Shown: positions 1 through 5,484 of the stretch, piece after piece
Position numbering within the stretch: position 1 is the first letter of the stretch
Layout: every line of letters begins with the position of its first letter
From: Mailhella sp.
GTDB lineage: Bacteria; Desulfobacterota; Desulfovibrionia; Desulfovibrionales; Desulfovibrionaceae
Direction of reading: 5' to 3'
Assembly: GCA_017940105.1 (NCBI GenBank)
Contig: JAGAZG010000175.1
Span: forward strand, 1-6,276
Length of the DNA stretch: 6,276 nucleotides
Program-made: the position numbers and the translations under genes
Notes under the pieces: generated by a model
Databases searched by the model: none
What the model was told of the DNA's origin: nothing
What the model saw: only the letters and a program-made list of their open reading frames with translations

Positions 1-49
1 CGACAGTCAACTTACCGATAATATCTAATGCGTCTTTGATAGTAGGCAT
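1..49 (-). CDS. N-terminal fragment of an unidentified gene, cut by the window edge
   Basis: Read on the minus strand, an ATG at 49-47 opens a frame that stays open to the window edge and gives MPTIKDALDIIGKLTV. A near-perfect Shine-Dalgarno sequence, AAGGAGGT (65-58), lies 8 nt upstream, and a near-consensus sigma70 promoter lies behind that (89-117). This combination makes it a real and probably well-expressed gene even though only 16 codons are visible. There is no signal peptide at the start, so the product is probably cytoplasmic. The fragment is too short to assign to a family, and I do not recognise it. It is transcribed divergently from the split-Soret cytochrome gene, so the two may share regulation. 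Confidence 0.62.
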   Translation of the reverse strand, partial: MPTIKDALDIIGKLTV

Positions 50-88
50 ATCCAATTACCTCCTTCGGTGGTACTGTTTCTTACTATT

Positions 89-117
89 ATTATACGCTAT
101 TTCTCGTCAAAAATCAA
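89..117 (-). promoter_or_regulatory. sigma70-type promoter for the minus-strand gene at 1-49
   Basis: On the minus strand, TTGATT (117-112) and TATAAT (94-89) are separated by exactly 17 bp. The -10 is a perfect consensus match and the -35 matches at four of six positions. Transcription would start near 81-83, giving an untranslated leader of about 32 nt before the ATG at 49. A short inverted repeat, CAAC-5-GTTG (115-127), lies between this -35 and the -35 of the divergent promoter. It could be an operator serving both directions, but it is short enough to occur by chance. Confidence 0.65.
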
Positions 118-126
118 CCATTTGTT

Positions 127-154
127 GTGACAGAGCCTTTCTTTTTTATATAAT
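127..154 (+). promoter_or_regulatory. sigma70-type promoter for the split-Soret cytochrome gene
   Basis: GTGACA (127-132) and TATAAT (149-154) are separated by 16 bp. The -35 differs from consensus at one base and the -10 is perfect. An alternative -35, TTGTGA (125-130), would give an 18-bp spacer. The predicted start is near 161, a few bases before the first arm of the long-range stem in the leader. The promoter is back to back with the minus-strand promoter, with only about 9 bp between the two -35 boxes. Confidence 0.55.
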
Positions 155-163
155 AGGCAATCA

Positions 164-279
164 TGCATTCTGGTACAAGGTAACTGAAGGATGCGGATGT
201 CGAAACCCGGTAATCGTCTCTCCCAATGAACAGCTGTCATCTTTTGTTCTTCGACAGAATGCAACGTTTTCTTTTTTTT
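164..279 (+). promoter_or_regulatory. structured 5' leader of the cytochrome mRNA, possible cis-regulatory RNA
   Basis: The stretch between the predicted transcription start (about 161) and the cytochrome start codon is unusually long. Its ends can pair: TGCATTCTG (164-172) is the exact reverse complement of CAGAATGCA (255-263), which would close a domain of about 100 nt. Competing stems exist. GCATTC (165-170) can pair with GGATGC (189-194) using one G-U. CTGTC (234-238) can pair with GACAG (253-257), and TGTCG (198-202) can pair with CGACA (252-256). A T-rich run (267-279) follows the closing arm. Mutually exclusive stems plus a U-run are typical of a leader that switches between two folds. 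I could not match it to any known riboswitch consensus, so function is inference. Confidence 0.35.
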
Positions 280-307
280 CGTTATTTTCCACACCAGGAG
301 GGAAATT

Positions 308-1153
308 ATGGACAAAAGCAGACGCATGATACTTGGTGCGATGGGAGGGCTCGCCCTCAGTGGAGCATTTGCAGGAGCTAAGTTGGCAGCAGCCAGAGAA
401 AGCGCACCCGTCGACGTTGCAAAGCAAGAGCGCTTTGCTCAGATGGGCGGTGACTTCAGCTGGAAATACCAGAAGCTTGATCCTGCAGAAAGCGGCATGG
501 TTGCTTACGATGGTTACTGGCATAAGGGCTATGGCTGCGGCTACGGCGTTTACTATGGCATCGTCGGCATGCTGGCGGAAAAGTTCGGTGCGCCTTACAA
601 TAGCTTTCCTTTCTCTATATTTGAAATGTTCAAGGGAGGCATGTCCGACTGGGGTACCATTTGCGGCGCATTGGCTGGCGCTTCTGCAGCTATTTTTACG
701 TTTTTCCCTCGTAAGCAGGCCAATCCGATGGTGTCAGAACTGTTCCGCTGGTATGAAAAGACGGCTTTTCCGATTTTTGATCCGAAAGATGCGGCAAAGG
801 GGTACAAAGGCCCTCTGCCAACCAGCATTTCAAACTCAGTTCTCTGCCATATTTCTGTTTCACGCTGGGCATATACGACAAAGCTTGGGGCAAACAGCAA
901 GGAACGCAGTGAGCGTTGCGGACGTATAACTGCCGATGTATGCATGAAGGCTATAGAGATTCTGAATGCTAAATTTGATGCAGGCACGGAATGGAAGGGG
1001 GCTTATTCTAAGCAGGAGTCAGTTGTCCAATGCACGACCTGCCACAGCAAGGGACAGATGTCTGATACACTCAAGGGTAACATGGGCTGCGATTCTTGCC
1101 ATAGCGGGTCAGATGCTGTCAAAGACAAATTCCATGATCATCCAAACCTGTAA
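308..1153 (+). CDS. split-Soret cytochrome c (periplasmic diheme protein, C_GCAxxG_C_C-type)
   Basis: The product has 281 residues with two c-type haem motifs close together near the C-terminus: CTTCH (242-246) and CDSCH (261-265). The body carries cysteines at 77, 119, 180, 204 and 212, with CGALAG at 119-124, which fits the C_GCAxxG_C_C family pattern. This arrangement matches the split-Soret cytochrome c of Desulfovibrio desulfuricans, known as a homodimer with two closely stacked bis-His haems per subunit and an additional cysteine-bound iron centre. Its physiological partner is uncertain; an electron-transfer role in the periplasm is inferred. The start is fixed by AGGAGGG (296-302), 5 nt upstream of the ATG. 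The N-terminus, with SRR at 4-6 followed by a hydrophobic Gly/Ala-rich stretch ending near AAA (27-29), looks like a Tat signal but could also be Sec-directed. Histidines 72, 181, 276 and 278 are candidates for the second axial ligands. It has its own promoter and terminator, so it is probably monocistronic. Confidence 0.9.
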   Translation: MDKSRRMILGAMGGLALSGAFAGAKLAAARESAPVDVAKQERFAQMGGDFSWKYQKLDPAESGMVAYDGYWHKGYGCGYGVYYGIVGMLAEKFGAPYNSFPFSIFEMFKGGMSDWGTICGALAGASAAIFTFFPRKQANPMVSELFRWYEKTAFPIFDPKDAAKGYKGPLPTSISNSVLCHISVSRWAYTTKLGANSKERSERCGRITADVCMKAIEILNAKFDAGTEWKGAYSKQESVVQCTTCHSKGQMSDTLKGNMGCDSCHSGSDAVKDKFHDHPNL

Positions 1154-1264
1154 TTGAGCTTGCGAGGGCTTTTTATTCCTGCAGCCAAAGCAGGCATGTA
1201 AAGCAAAGCCGTCATAATGGAGTGATGCCGGTCAAGAGGTCAGTGGATAATTAAAAAGTTCTGG

Positions 1265-1298
1265 ACTGCCAGTCGTGCGATCGGCTGGCAGTTTTCTT
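1265..1298 (+). terminator. intrinsic terminator of the cytochrome gene
   Basis: ACTGCCAG (1265-1272) pairs perfectly with CTGGCAGT (1285-1292). The stem extends inward by TCG/CGG with one G-U, leaving a six-base loop. A T-rich tail, TTTTCTT, follows directly (1292-1298). It lies 112 nt after the cytochrome stop codon with no gene between, so it most likely ends that transcript. On the opposite strand the T-run comes about 10 nt after the stem, so it should work mainly in the plus direction. Confidence 0.82.
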
Positions 1299-1521
1299 AT
1301 GCCGCAACATGGCAGTTCTCATGGTGTTCGGCAGGCGTCAACATGCGGAGATTCCGCTGTATCCGCCCCGTATTGCAAGCAGGGTGGCATAGCTTTTCCA
1401 AGCCTGCTGTTGCCACTGCGGCAAACAGGATTCTTGGCTGGCATGGCAAGGCACAAAAAACGGCACGGCTCATGACTGTGCACATCATCCATGCCGTATC
1501 ATGTGCAACAGCCTTGTTCGC
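1299..1521. other. intergenic stretch without a supported gene, rich in short inverted repeats
   Basis: No reading frame here has a convincing start with a ribosome binding site, and the predicted peptides look like random composition. The stretch does hold several perfect short inverted repeats: TGCCG/CGGCA (1300-1304 with 1329-1333), GCGGA/TCCGC with a three-base loop (1345-1357), AGCAGG/CCTGCT (1378-1383 with 1403-1408), GTGGCA/TGCCAC (1384-1389 with 1411-1416), ACGGCA/TGCCGT (1460-1465 with 1492-1497) and TGCACAT/ATGTGCA (1479-1485 with 1501-1507). It may be a small RNA, a decayed gene, or plain spacer. I see no promoter or terminator that would settle which. Confidence 0.35.
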
Positions 1522-1550
1522 TTGCATGAGTATAAAAATACATCTATAAA
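1522..1550 (+). promoter_or_regulatory. sigma70-type promoter upstream of the two-component genes
   Basis: TTGCAT (1522-1527) and TATAAA (1545-1550) are separated by exactly 17 bp, in a locally AT-rich zone unlike the flanking DNA. Transcription would begin near 1557, giving a leader of about 120 nt before the response regulator. The first copy of the 13-bp palindromic site (1551-1563) lies immediately after this -10, across the likely start point, where a bound protein would block the promoter. Confidence 0.5.
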
Positions 1551-1563
1551 TAACAATATGTTA
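1551..1563. promoter_or_regulatory. palindromic 13-bp site, copy 1 (possible operator)
   Basis: TAACAATATGTTA has perfect five-base arms (TAACA/TGTTA) around a three-base centre. It sits directly after the TATAAA box of one candidate promoter and overlaps the extended -10 of the other. A second copy with 11 of 13 matches lies inverted at 1600-1612. The position suggests a repressor or autoregulatory site. The identity of the binding protein is unknown; the adjacent OmpR-family regulator is the obvious candidate, although that family usually binds direct repeats. Confidence 0.4.
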
Positions 1564-1567
1564 TAAT
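1559..1567 (+). promoter_or_regulatory. extended -10 element, alternative promoter for the two-component genes
   Basis: TGTTATAAT matches the extended -10 consensus TGnTATAAT exactly. No good -35 lies 17 bp upstream, which is acceptable for an extended -10 promoter. Transcription would start near 1574. It overlaps copy 1 of the palindromic site, so the two could not be occupied together. Whether this or the 1522-1550 promoter is used cannot be decided from sequence. Confidence 0.4.
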
Positions 1568-1599
1568 AATTTTTTATAAGATTCTCTTGCTGTGGGCCG

Positions 1600-1612
1600 C
1601 AACATATTGTAA
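1600..1612. promoter_or_regulatory. palindromic 13-bp site, copy 2, inverted (possible operator)
   Basis: Read on the minus strand this is TTACAATATGTTG, which matches copy 1 (1551-1563) at 11 of 13 positions. The central ten bases of the two copies are exact reverse complements (1553-1562 and 1601-1610), 38 bp apart. Copy 2 lies within the transcribed leader, 67 bp before the regulator start codon. In RNA the two copies could also form a stem, but only if transcription began upstream of copy 1. Confidence 0.35.
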
Positions 1613-1679
1613 CAGGAAAAGCTGTGCATTTTGCCTTTCGTGGGCGTATACTTGCAAAAACAATACGGCGGAGCCTGAC

Positions 1680-2441
1680 ATGACAGCAATGGAATCATCG
1701 AAACCGGCCCTTTCCCTTCTAGTCGTAGACGACGATGAAGACATCCGTGTGCTTATGGCGGAATACCTGCGCCAGCACGGTTTTGAAGTGCATGTCGCAG
1801 ACGGCGGCGAGTCCATGTTTGCGAGCGTGGCGGAACAGCGCCCTGACCTTATCGTGCTCGACATCATGATGCCAGGGGAGGATGGGCTTGCCTTGTGCCG
1901 CAGGCTGAAGGCTTCCCCGGGCCTTGAAGCCATTCCCGTCATTTTTTTGACGGCGCTTGGCGATACTGCCGACCGTGTGGCCGGGCTTGAACTGGGAGCT
2001 GACGACTATGTCGTCAAGCCGTTCCAGCCAAGGGAACTGCTTGCGCGCATCAGGGCGGTGCTCCGGCGTTCAGGCAGCTCTCAGGACGATGCGCAGGCTG
2101 TCCGCGATGTTCCTGAAAAGGCCTATCATTTCGGCGGCTGGACGCTGGATCTGGTGGCCCGGCATCTCATAGCCCCAGGAGGAATGATCGTTAACCTCAG
2201 CGGCGCGGAATTTCGCCTGCTGTCTATTTTTCTTGAGCATCCTCAAAAGGTGCTCAGCCGGGATTTTATACAGGATCAGCTTCAGGGACAGGAACTGGAC
2301 CGCAGCCCGTTTGACCGCAGCCTTGACGTGCAGGTCTGCCGCCTTCGCGCCCGCCTGCGTGACAACGGCCGTGAAAGCAAGCTTATTAAAACGGTTCGCG
2401 GCGACGGTTACGTGTTTACAAGTCCCATAACGGCGGAATAA
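1680..2441 (+). CDS. OmpR-family two-component response regulator
   Basis: This 253-residue DNA-binding regulator is phosphorylated by the sensor kinase encoded next. The receiver domain spans roughly residues 11-128. It has the acidic cluster D17-D19, the phospho-acceptor D61 in LDIMMPGEDG, the switch residue T91, and K113 in VVKPF. A short linker (about 131-148) leads to a winged-helix output domain (about 149-248) with the family signatures RSLDVQVCRLRARL and IKTVRGDGYVF. Length is typical of the family. I chose the ATG at 1680 because GGAG (1670-1673) lies 6 nt upstream and the receiver domain begins at the usual distance. The in-frame TTG at 1587 would add 31 cysteine-rich residues unlike any receiver domain. 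The stop codon overlaps the kinase start by one base (TAATG), which indicates translational coupling. Target genes are unknown. Confidence 0.95.
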   Translation: MTAMESSKPALSLLVVDDDEDIRVLMAEYLRQHGFEVHVADGGESMFASVAEQRPDLIVLDIMMPGEDGLALCRRLKASPGLEAIPVIFLTALGDTADRVAGLELGADDYVVKPFQPRELLARIRAVLRRSGSSQDDAQAVRDVPEKAYHFGGWTLDLVARHLIAPGGMIVNLSGAEFRLLSIFLEHPQKVLSRDFIQDQLQGQELDRSPFDRSLDVQVCRLRARLRDNGRESKLIKTVRGDGYVFTSPITAE

Positions 2442-3985
2442 TGGACCGTACGACGTTTTTTTCGAGGGAAGGGATGCGGCTTGACCGGCTGCCGGCTTTT
2501 TTCAGCCGCTGCATCCGCAGGCTGTATCCTGATTCGCTGCTTTCCAGGCTCATACTGATATTTTCTGTGAGTTTTCTGGTTTTTCTGGTGCTCACCACCA
2601 TTTATGCCAGCGAGTCCAGGCATTTTTACTTCATGCGCGGACTCATGGCCGACCGTGCGCGGCATATGGCTGAAACGGCGGTGCTGCTTGACATGACAGC
2701 TCCCGAAATACGTTTTCTGCTGCGCGACCAGTTCAACAACAGCGGGTTCAACGTGCATTTTTCTTCGGCGAGGCCGGATTTTTCTGTTGCTGACGAAGAG
2801 CTCGAAGAGCCTTCCAGGCTTATGGAATACATGCTTAATCGAGCGCTGTCGCGGTTTTATGACAGGCCCCTGCACCGGGGTCTTAATCGGCGTCCATCGG
2901 GCGGTAGTGCGCCCGATGTGCCGCGAAGGGCCGTTCTTGTTCTTAAAGAGCTGAACATGCCCAGTCCCATGGAGGATTTTTGGAAATCGCTTCGGCAGTA
3001 CTTTGTCAAGCCGAGGAGGGTTCCCGGTCCGTCGGTCTATCTGGCGTCAGCCGCCATTCCCCTGCATGACGGCAGCTGGGTTGTCTTTGAAGATTCTTCC
3101 CCTGGCTTTCCTCCCCTTCCGGAATTTCCTTTGGGCATCATACTTTCCATAGAATTGTTTTTTGTTTTTGTGAGCCTTTTTGCCTTTTATGTATGCGTGC
3201 GTCCTCTGCGCCGGCTGGCGGAAGCGGCCGAAAGTTTCGGACGCGACATACCGGGAACGCCGGCCTTGAAGGAAGAGGGGCCGGCAGAAGTCCGTGAGGC
3301 TACGCATGCCTTTAACCGCATGCAGGAGAGCATACGGGAGTTTCTGGATGAAAGGGAGCGCACAATTGCCGCCGTATCCCACGATTTGCGCACGCCGCTC
3401 ACCCGCATGCGCCTGCGAGTTGAACAGCTTGACGGCGAAAAGCGCAGCTCCCTGCTTAAAGACATTGGCGAACTTCAGCAGATCATGGACACGACCATTG
3501 ACATTGCGCGCAGCAAAAACGAAGCCCCGGCCATGGTTGACGTTGCCTCCCTTTTGGAAAGCCTTGTGGAAGACAGGCAGGAAATGGGGCTGGACATACG
3601 CCTTGAGCAGGACCTCGAAGATCCGGACAGGCTTTTTGCCATACCGCCTCTTTTGGCAAGGCCTCTCAGCATGAAGCGCTGCCTTTCCAATCTGATGGAT
3701 AATGCGCTTCGCTATGGCAGGCACGTCGTCGTGGGCGTCGAAGACAGCAGCGCCGAGCTGAAAGTCGTCATAAGCGACGACGGCCCTGGCATTGCCGAGG
3801 ACCAGCTTGAAAAGGTTTTTGAGCCGTTTTACCGGGTGGAGCCTTCCCGCAGCCGCTCGACGGGCGGTACAGGGCTGGGGCTTTCCATCGCCCGAGGCAT
3901 GGCGCACATGCATGGAGGCGATGTCAGGCTTGAAAACCGTCCGGAAGGCGGACTTCGCGCCATTGCGTCGTTCTGCCGGGCATAG
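2441..3985 (+). CDS. EnvZ-like membrane sensor histidine kinase
   Basis: This 514-residue inner-membrane kinase is the partner of the regulator just upstream. A cytoplasmic N-terminus of about 34 residues leads to a first membrane segment (about 35-55). A periplasmic region of about 170 residues follows, then a second membrane segment (about 229-252). Next come a HAMP linker (about 253-305) and a dimerisation/phosphotransfer helix with the H box SHDLRTPLTR (H314). The ATPase domain shows an N box (N417-N421 in NLMDNALRYG), G1 (DDGPG, 446-450), an F box (FEPF, 460-463) and G2 (GGTGLGLS, 475-482). All catalytic motifs are intact. The periplasmic region matches no sensor domain I recognise and includes a Pro/Arg-rich stretch (about 142-163), so the signal is unknown. 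The ATG overlaps the regulator stop. The ribosome binding site is weak (GGCGGA, 2432-2437), which fits translational coupling. Confidence 0.95.
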   Translation: MDRTTFFSREGMRLDRLPAFFSRCIRRLYPDSLLSRLILIFSVSFLVFLVLTTIYASESRHFYFMRGLMADRARHMAETAVLLDMTAPEIRFLLRDQFNNSGFNVHFSSARPDFSVADEELEEPSRLMEYMLNRALSRFYDRPLHRGLNRRPSGGSAPDVPRRAVLVLKELNMPSPMEDFWKSLRQYFVKPRRVPGPSVYLASAAIPLHDGSWVVFEDSSPGFPPLPEFPLGIILSIELFFVFVSLFAFYVCVRPLRRLAEAAESFGRDIPGTPALKEEGPAEVREATHAFNRMQESIREFLDERERTIAAVSHDLRTPLTRMRLRVEQLDGEKRSSLLKDIGELQQIMDTTIDIARSKNEAPAMVDVASLLESLVEDRQEMGLDIRLEQDLEDPDRLFAIPPLLARPLSMKRCLSNLMDNALRYGRHVVVGVEDSSAELKVVISDDGPGIAEDQLEKVFEPFYRVEPSRSRSTGGTGLGLSIARGMAHMHGGDVRLENRPEGGLRAIASFCRA

Positions 3986-4000
3986 AGAGGACTGTTCCCT

Positions 4001-4029
4001 TTGCTTTTTATCTTTTTCAGGGGCATAAT
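4001..4029 (+). promoter_or_regulatory. candidate sigma70 promoter for the HtrA-family protease gene
   Basis: In the 100-bp gap after the kinase, TTGCTT (4001-4006) and CATAAT (4024-4029) are separated by exactly 17 bp. Transcription would start near 4036, at the first base of a hairpin (4036-4055), leaving a leader of about 50 nt. This suggests the protease can be made independently of the two-component genes. No copy of the 13-bp site from the regulator promoter is present here. Confidence 0.45.
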
Positions 4030-4035
4030 GCCATT

Positions 4036-4069
4036 GCGCAGGCTTAAGCGTGCGCGTGTTTTTCTTTTA
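4036..4069 (+). terminator. hairpin with T-rich tail between kinase and protease genes
   Basis: GCGCA (4036-4040) pairs with TGCGC (4051-4055). Inside this is a G-G mismatch, two further G-C pairs and a TTAA loop. TTTTTCTTTT follows at 4059-4068. It resembles a moderate intrinsic terminator for the kinase transcript. It also starts at the predicted start of the protease promoter, so it could instead be a 5' stabilising hairpin or an attenuator in the protease leader. The T-run starts a few bases after the stem, which weakens the terminator reading. Confidence 0.4.
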
Positions 4070-4085
4070 TCAATGGCAGGCTGTT

Positions 4086-5414
4086 ATGAATGTTCGTATT
4101 CTTGCCTTAGCGGCTGCTTGCTGGCTGCTGCAGCCGTTTGCCGCTCCTGCGGCCAATCCGCAGCCTTTCGTTCCGACAGTCCGTCAGCAGGCCAGGCTTA
4201 CCCCGGCTGTTAAAGCCGTCAACGCCGCTGCACCTGCGGTTGTCAACATTACCAGTACGCTTGCAGTAAAGCGCGAGCTGACGCCTTTTGACCTTTTCTG
4301 GGGAATGCCCGGCCGTGATTACCACAGCCAGAGCATCGGATCAGGCATTATTATTGACGGAGGCCGGTCACTGGTTCTTACCAATGCTCATGTGGTCAAT
4401 GGCGCGGCTGCCATTTCCGTGCGACTTTTGGACGGTCGGTCATTCGAGGCTGAGGTAGTGGGTGCGGAACCTGATTTTGACGTGGCGGTGCTCAAGCTCA
4501 GAGGGGCCAGGGGATTGCCTTCGGTCAGCATGGGGGATTCTGCCGATCTTATGCCCGGTGAAACGGTCGTGGCCATCGGCAACCCGTTTGGCTTTTCCCA
4601 TACGGTCACCACAGGAGTCGTTTCTGCCCTCAACAGAACCATTGAGGCAGAAGATGGCGTGTTCACCGATCTTATTCAGACCGATGCCGCCATCAATCCC
4701 GGCAACAGCGGAGGCCCCCTGCTGAACATACAGGGCGAGCTCATCGGCATCAACACGGCCATTTACGGCAAGGGCCAGGGCATTGGCTTTGCCATTCCCA
4801 TCAGCAAGGCGCGCAGGGTAGTGGACGAAATTCTGGATCAGGGGCACGTGGCTCCACTCTGGCTTTCCCTCATCGGTCAGGATGTCGACCCGAGAACGGC
4901 GCATTACCTTGGCCTGCCTGTGCCGCAGGGGTTGCTGGTTACTGAGGTGTTCCGCGGCGGGCCTGCGGAAAAAGCCGGCATTAAACCAGGGGACGTCATC
5001 CTTTCTATGGACGGCAATACCGTGGCGGACCGTTCCAGATACATGCTTCTTCTGCGCAACCATCAGCCCCGGGCTCCCCTGCCAGTGCGCATCTGGCGCG
5101 ACGGCAAAGAGCAGAGCCTGAAACTGCTGCCTGCGGAATTTGACGATCAGTCTGCAGCCGGGCTCGCGCTGCGCCGCTGGGGCGTTTCTGCGAAGACAGG
5201 GCGAAGCGGCGCACTGGTCACCCAGGTTCGCCGCAATTCGCCGGCTGAAAATCTGGGTCTGAAGCAGGGGGACAGCATTACCGCTGTTTCAGGGCGTGAA
5301 GTTCGGTCTGAAAAAGATTTTCTGGATGCGTTCAAGCGGGAACTGCTGAAGCGCCAGATTCTCATGCAGGTGCTCAGGAATGGCCGGCTCTACCAAGTGC
5401 GCATGTCCCTGTAG
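4086..5414 (+). CDS. htrA: Do/DegQ-type periplasmic serine endoprotease with two PDZ domains
   Basis: HtrA-family enzymes cut and refold misfolded proteins in the periplasm as trimers or larger cages. This 442-residue copy begins with a Sec signal peptide (about 1-23, ending in AAPAA). The trypsin-like domain carries the full catalytic triad: H102 in TNAHVV, D132 in DFDVAVLK, and S208 in NPGNSGGP. PDZ1 (about 265-345) contains GGPAEKAGIKPGDVILSMDG, and PDZ2 (about 362-442) contains NSPAENLGLKQGDSITAVSG. Total length is closer to DegQ than to DegP, and the segment before the active-site histidine has no long Gln-rich or cysteine-bearing loop. I chose the ATG at 4086 over the GTG at 4050: GGCAGG (4075-4080) is well placed, and the signal peptide then starts normally, whereas the longer form prefixes aromatic residues and overlaps a hairpin. 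It follows the kinase by 100 bp, which suggests an envelope-stress role for the cluster; control by that kinase is inferred. Confidence 0.94.
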   Translation: MNVRILALAAACWLLQPFAAPAANPQPFVPTVRQQARLTPAVKAVNAAAPAVVNITSTLAVKRELTPFDLFWGMPGRDYHSQSIGSGIIIDGGRSLVLTNAHVVNGAAAISVRLLDGRSFEAEVVGAEPDFDVAVLKLRGARGLPSVSMGDSADLMPGETVVAIGNPFGFSHTVTTGVVSALNRTIEAEDGVFTDLIQTDAAINPGNSGGPLLNIQGELIGINTAIYGKGQGIGFAIPISKARRVVDEILDQGHVAPLWLSLIGQDVDPRTAHYLGLPVPQGLLVTEVFRGGPAEKAGIKPGDVILSMDGNTVADRSRYMLLLRNHQPRAPLPVRIWRDGKEQSLKLLPAEFDDQSAAGLALRRWGVSAKTGRSGALVTQVRRNSPAENLGLKQGDSITAVSGREVRSEKDFLDAFKRELLKRQILMQVLRNGRLYQVRMSL

Positions 5415-5446
5415 GCATTGCACCCGTGTGCGAACAGGGATAAGCC

Positions 5447-5467
5447 ATTCAAGGGTATTGAATTTTT
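5447..5467 (+). terminator. weak AT-rich hairpin with T-run between protease and lipoprotein genes
   Basis: ATTCAA (5447-5452) pairs exactly with TTGAAT (5458-5463) across a five-base loop, and further T residues follow to 5467. Only one of the six pairs is G-C, so the stem is weak. It may cause partial termination after the protease gene or be chance. No good promoter is visible between it and the lipoprotein start, so read-through is likely needed. Confidence 0.22.
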
Positions 5468-5484
5468 ATTGCCAGGGGAAAAAA

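Noticed and set aside
121..130. TTGTGA half-site near the cytochrome promoter as a Rex- or CRP/FNR-type operator
   Set aside because: Only one half of such a palindrome is present, and the bases are already explained as part of the -35 region.
36..329. 97-codon plus-strand frame across the divergent promoter region
   Set aside because: It spans both promoters and the cytochrome ribosome binding site, has no ribosome binding site of its own, and its composition looks random.
1178..1194. Hairpin CCTGC/GCAGG shortly after the cytochrome stop codon
   Set aside because: A five-base stem with no T-run after it; the stronger hairpin at 1265-1298 is the better terminator.
1297..1549. Short overlapping frames on both strands (76 and 68 codons) in the spacer before the two-component genes
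   Set aside because: No ribosome binding site, overlap with each other on opposite strands, and no recognisable composition or motif.
1587..1679. In-frame N-terminal extension of the response regulator from a TTG codon
   Set aside because: It would add 31 residues rich in Cys and Trp before the receiver domain and lacks a ribosome binding site, while the ATG at 1680 has a well-placed GGAG. It also covers the second palindromic site.
3047..3913. 288-codon minus-strand frame inside the kinase gene
   Set aside because: It lies wholly within a kinase gene whose catalytic motifs are all intact, and its translation has no recognisable domain; it is a shadow of the coding strand's codon bias.
4050..4085. 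GTG start adding 12 residues to the protease
   Set aside because: The start lies inside a hairpin with no clear ribosome binding site, and it would put aromatic residues ahead of a normal signal peptide. The ATG at 4086 has GGCAGG at proper spacing.
4440..5063. 207-codon minus-strand frame inside the protease gene
   Set aside because: It lies opposite the protease catalytic domain and PDZ1, which are clearly the real coding sequence, and shows no start signal or domain.
5380..5484. Upstream extension of the lipoprotein frame overlapping the protease gene
   Set aside because: It would bury the lipoprotein signal peptide 35 residues inside. The ATG at 5485 has AGGGG 6 nt upstream and gives a standard lipobox at residue 24.
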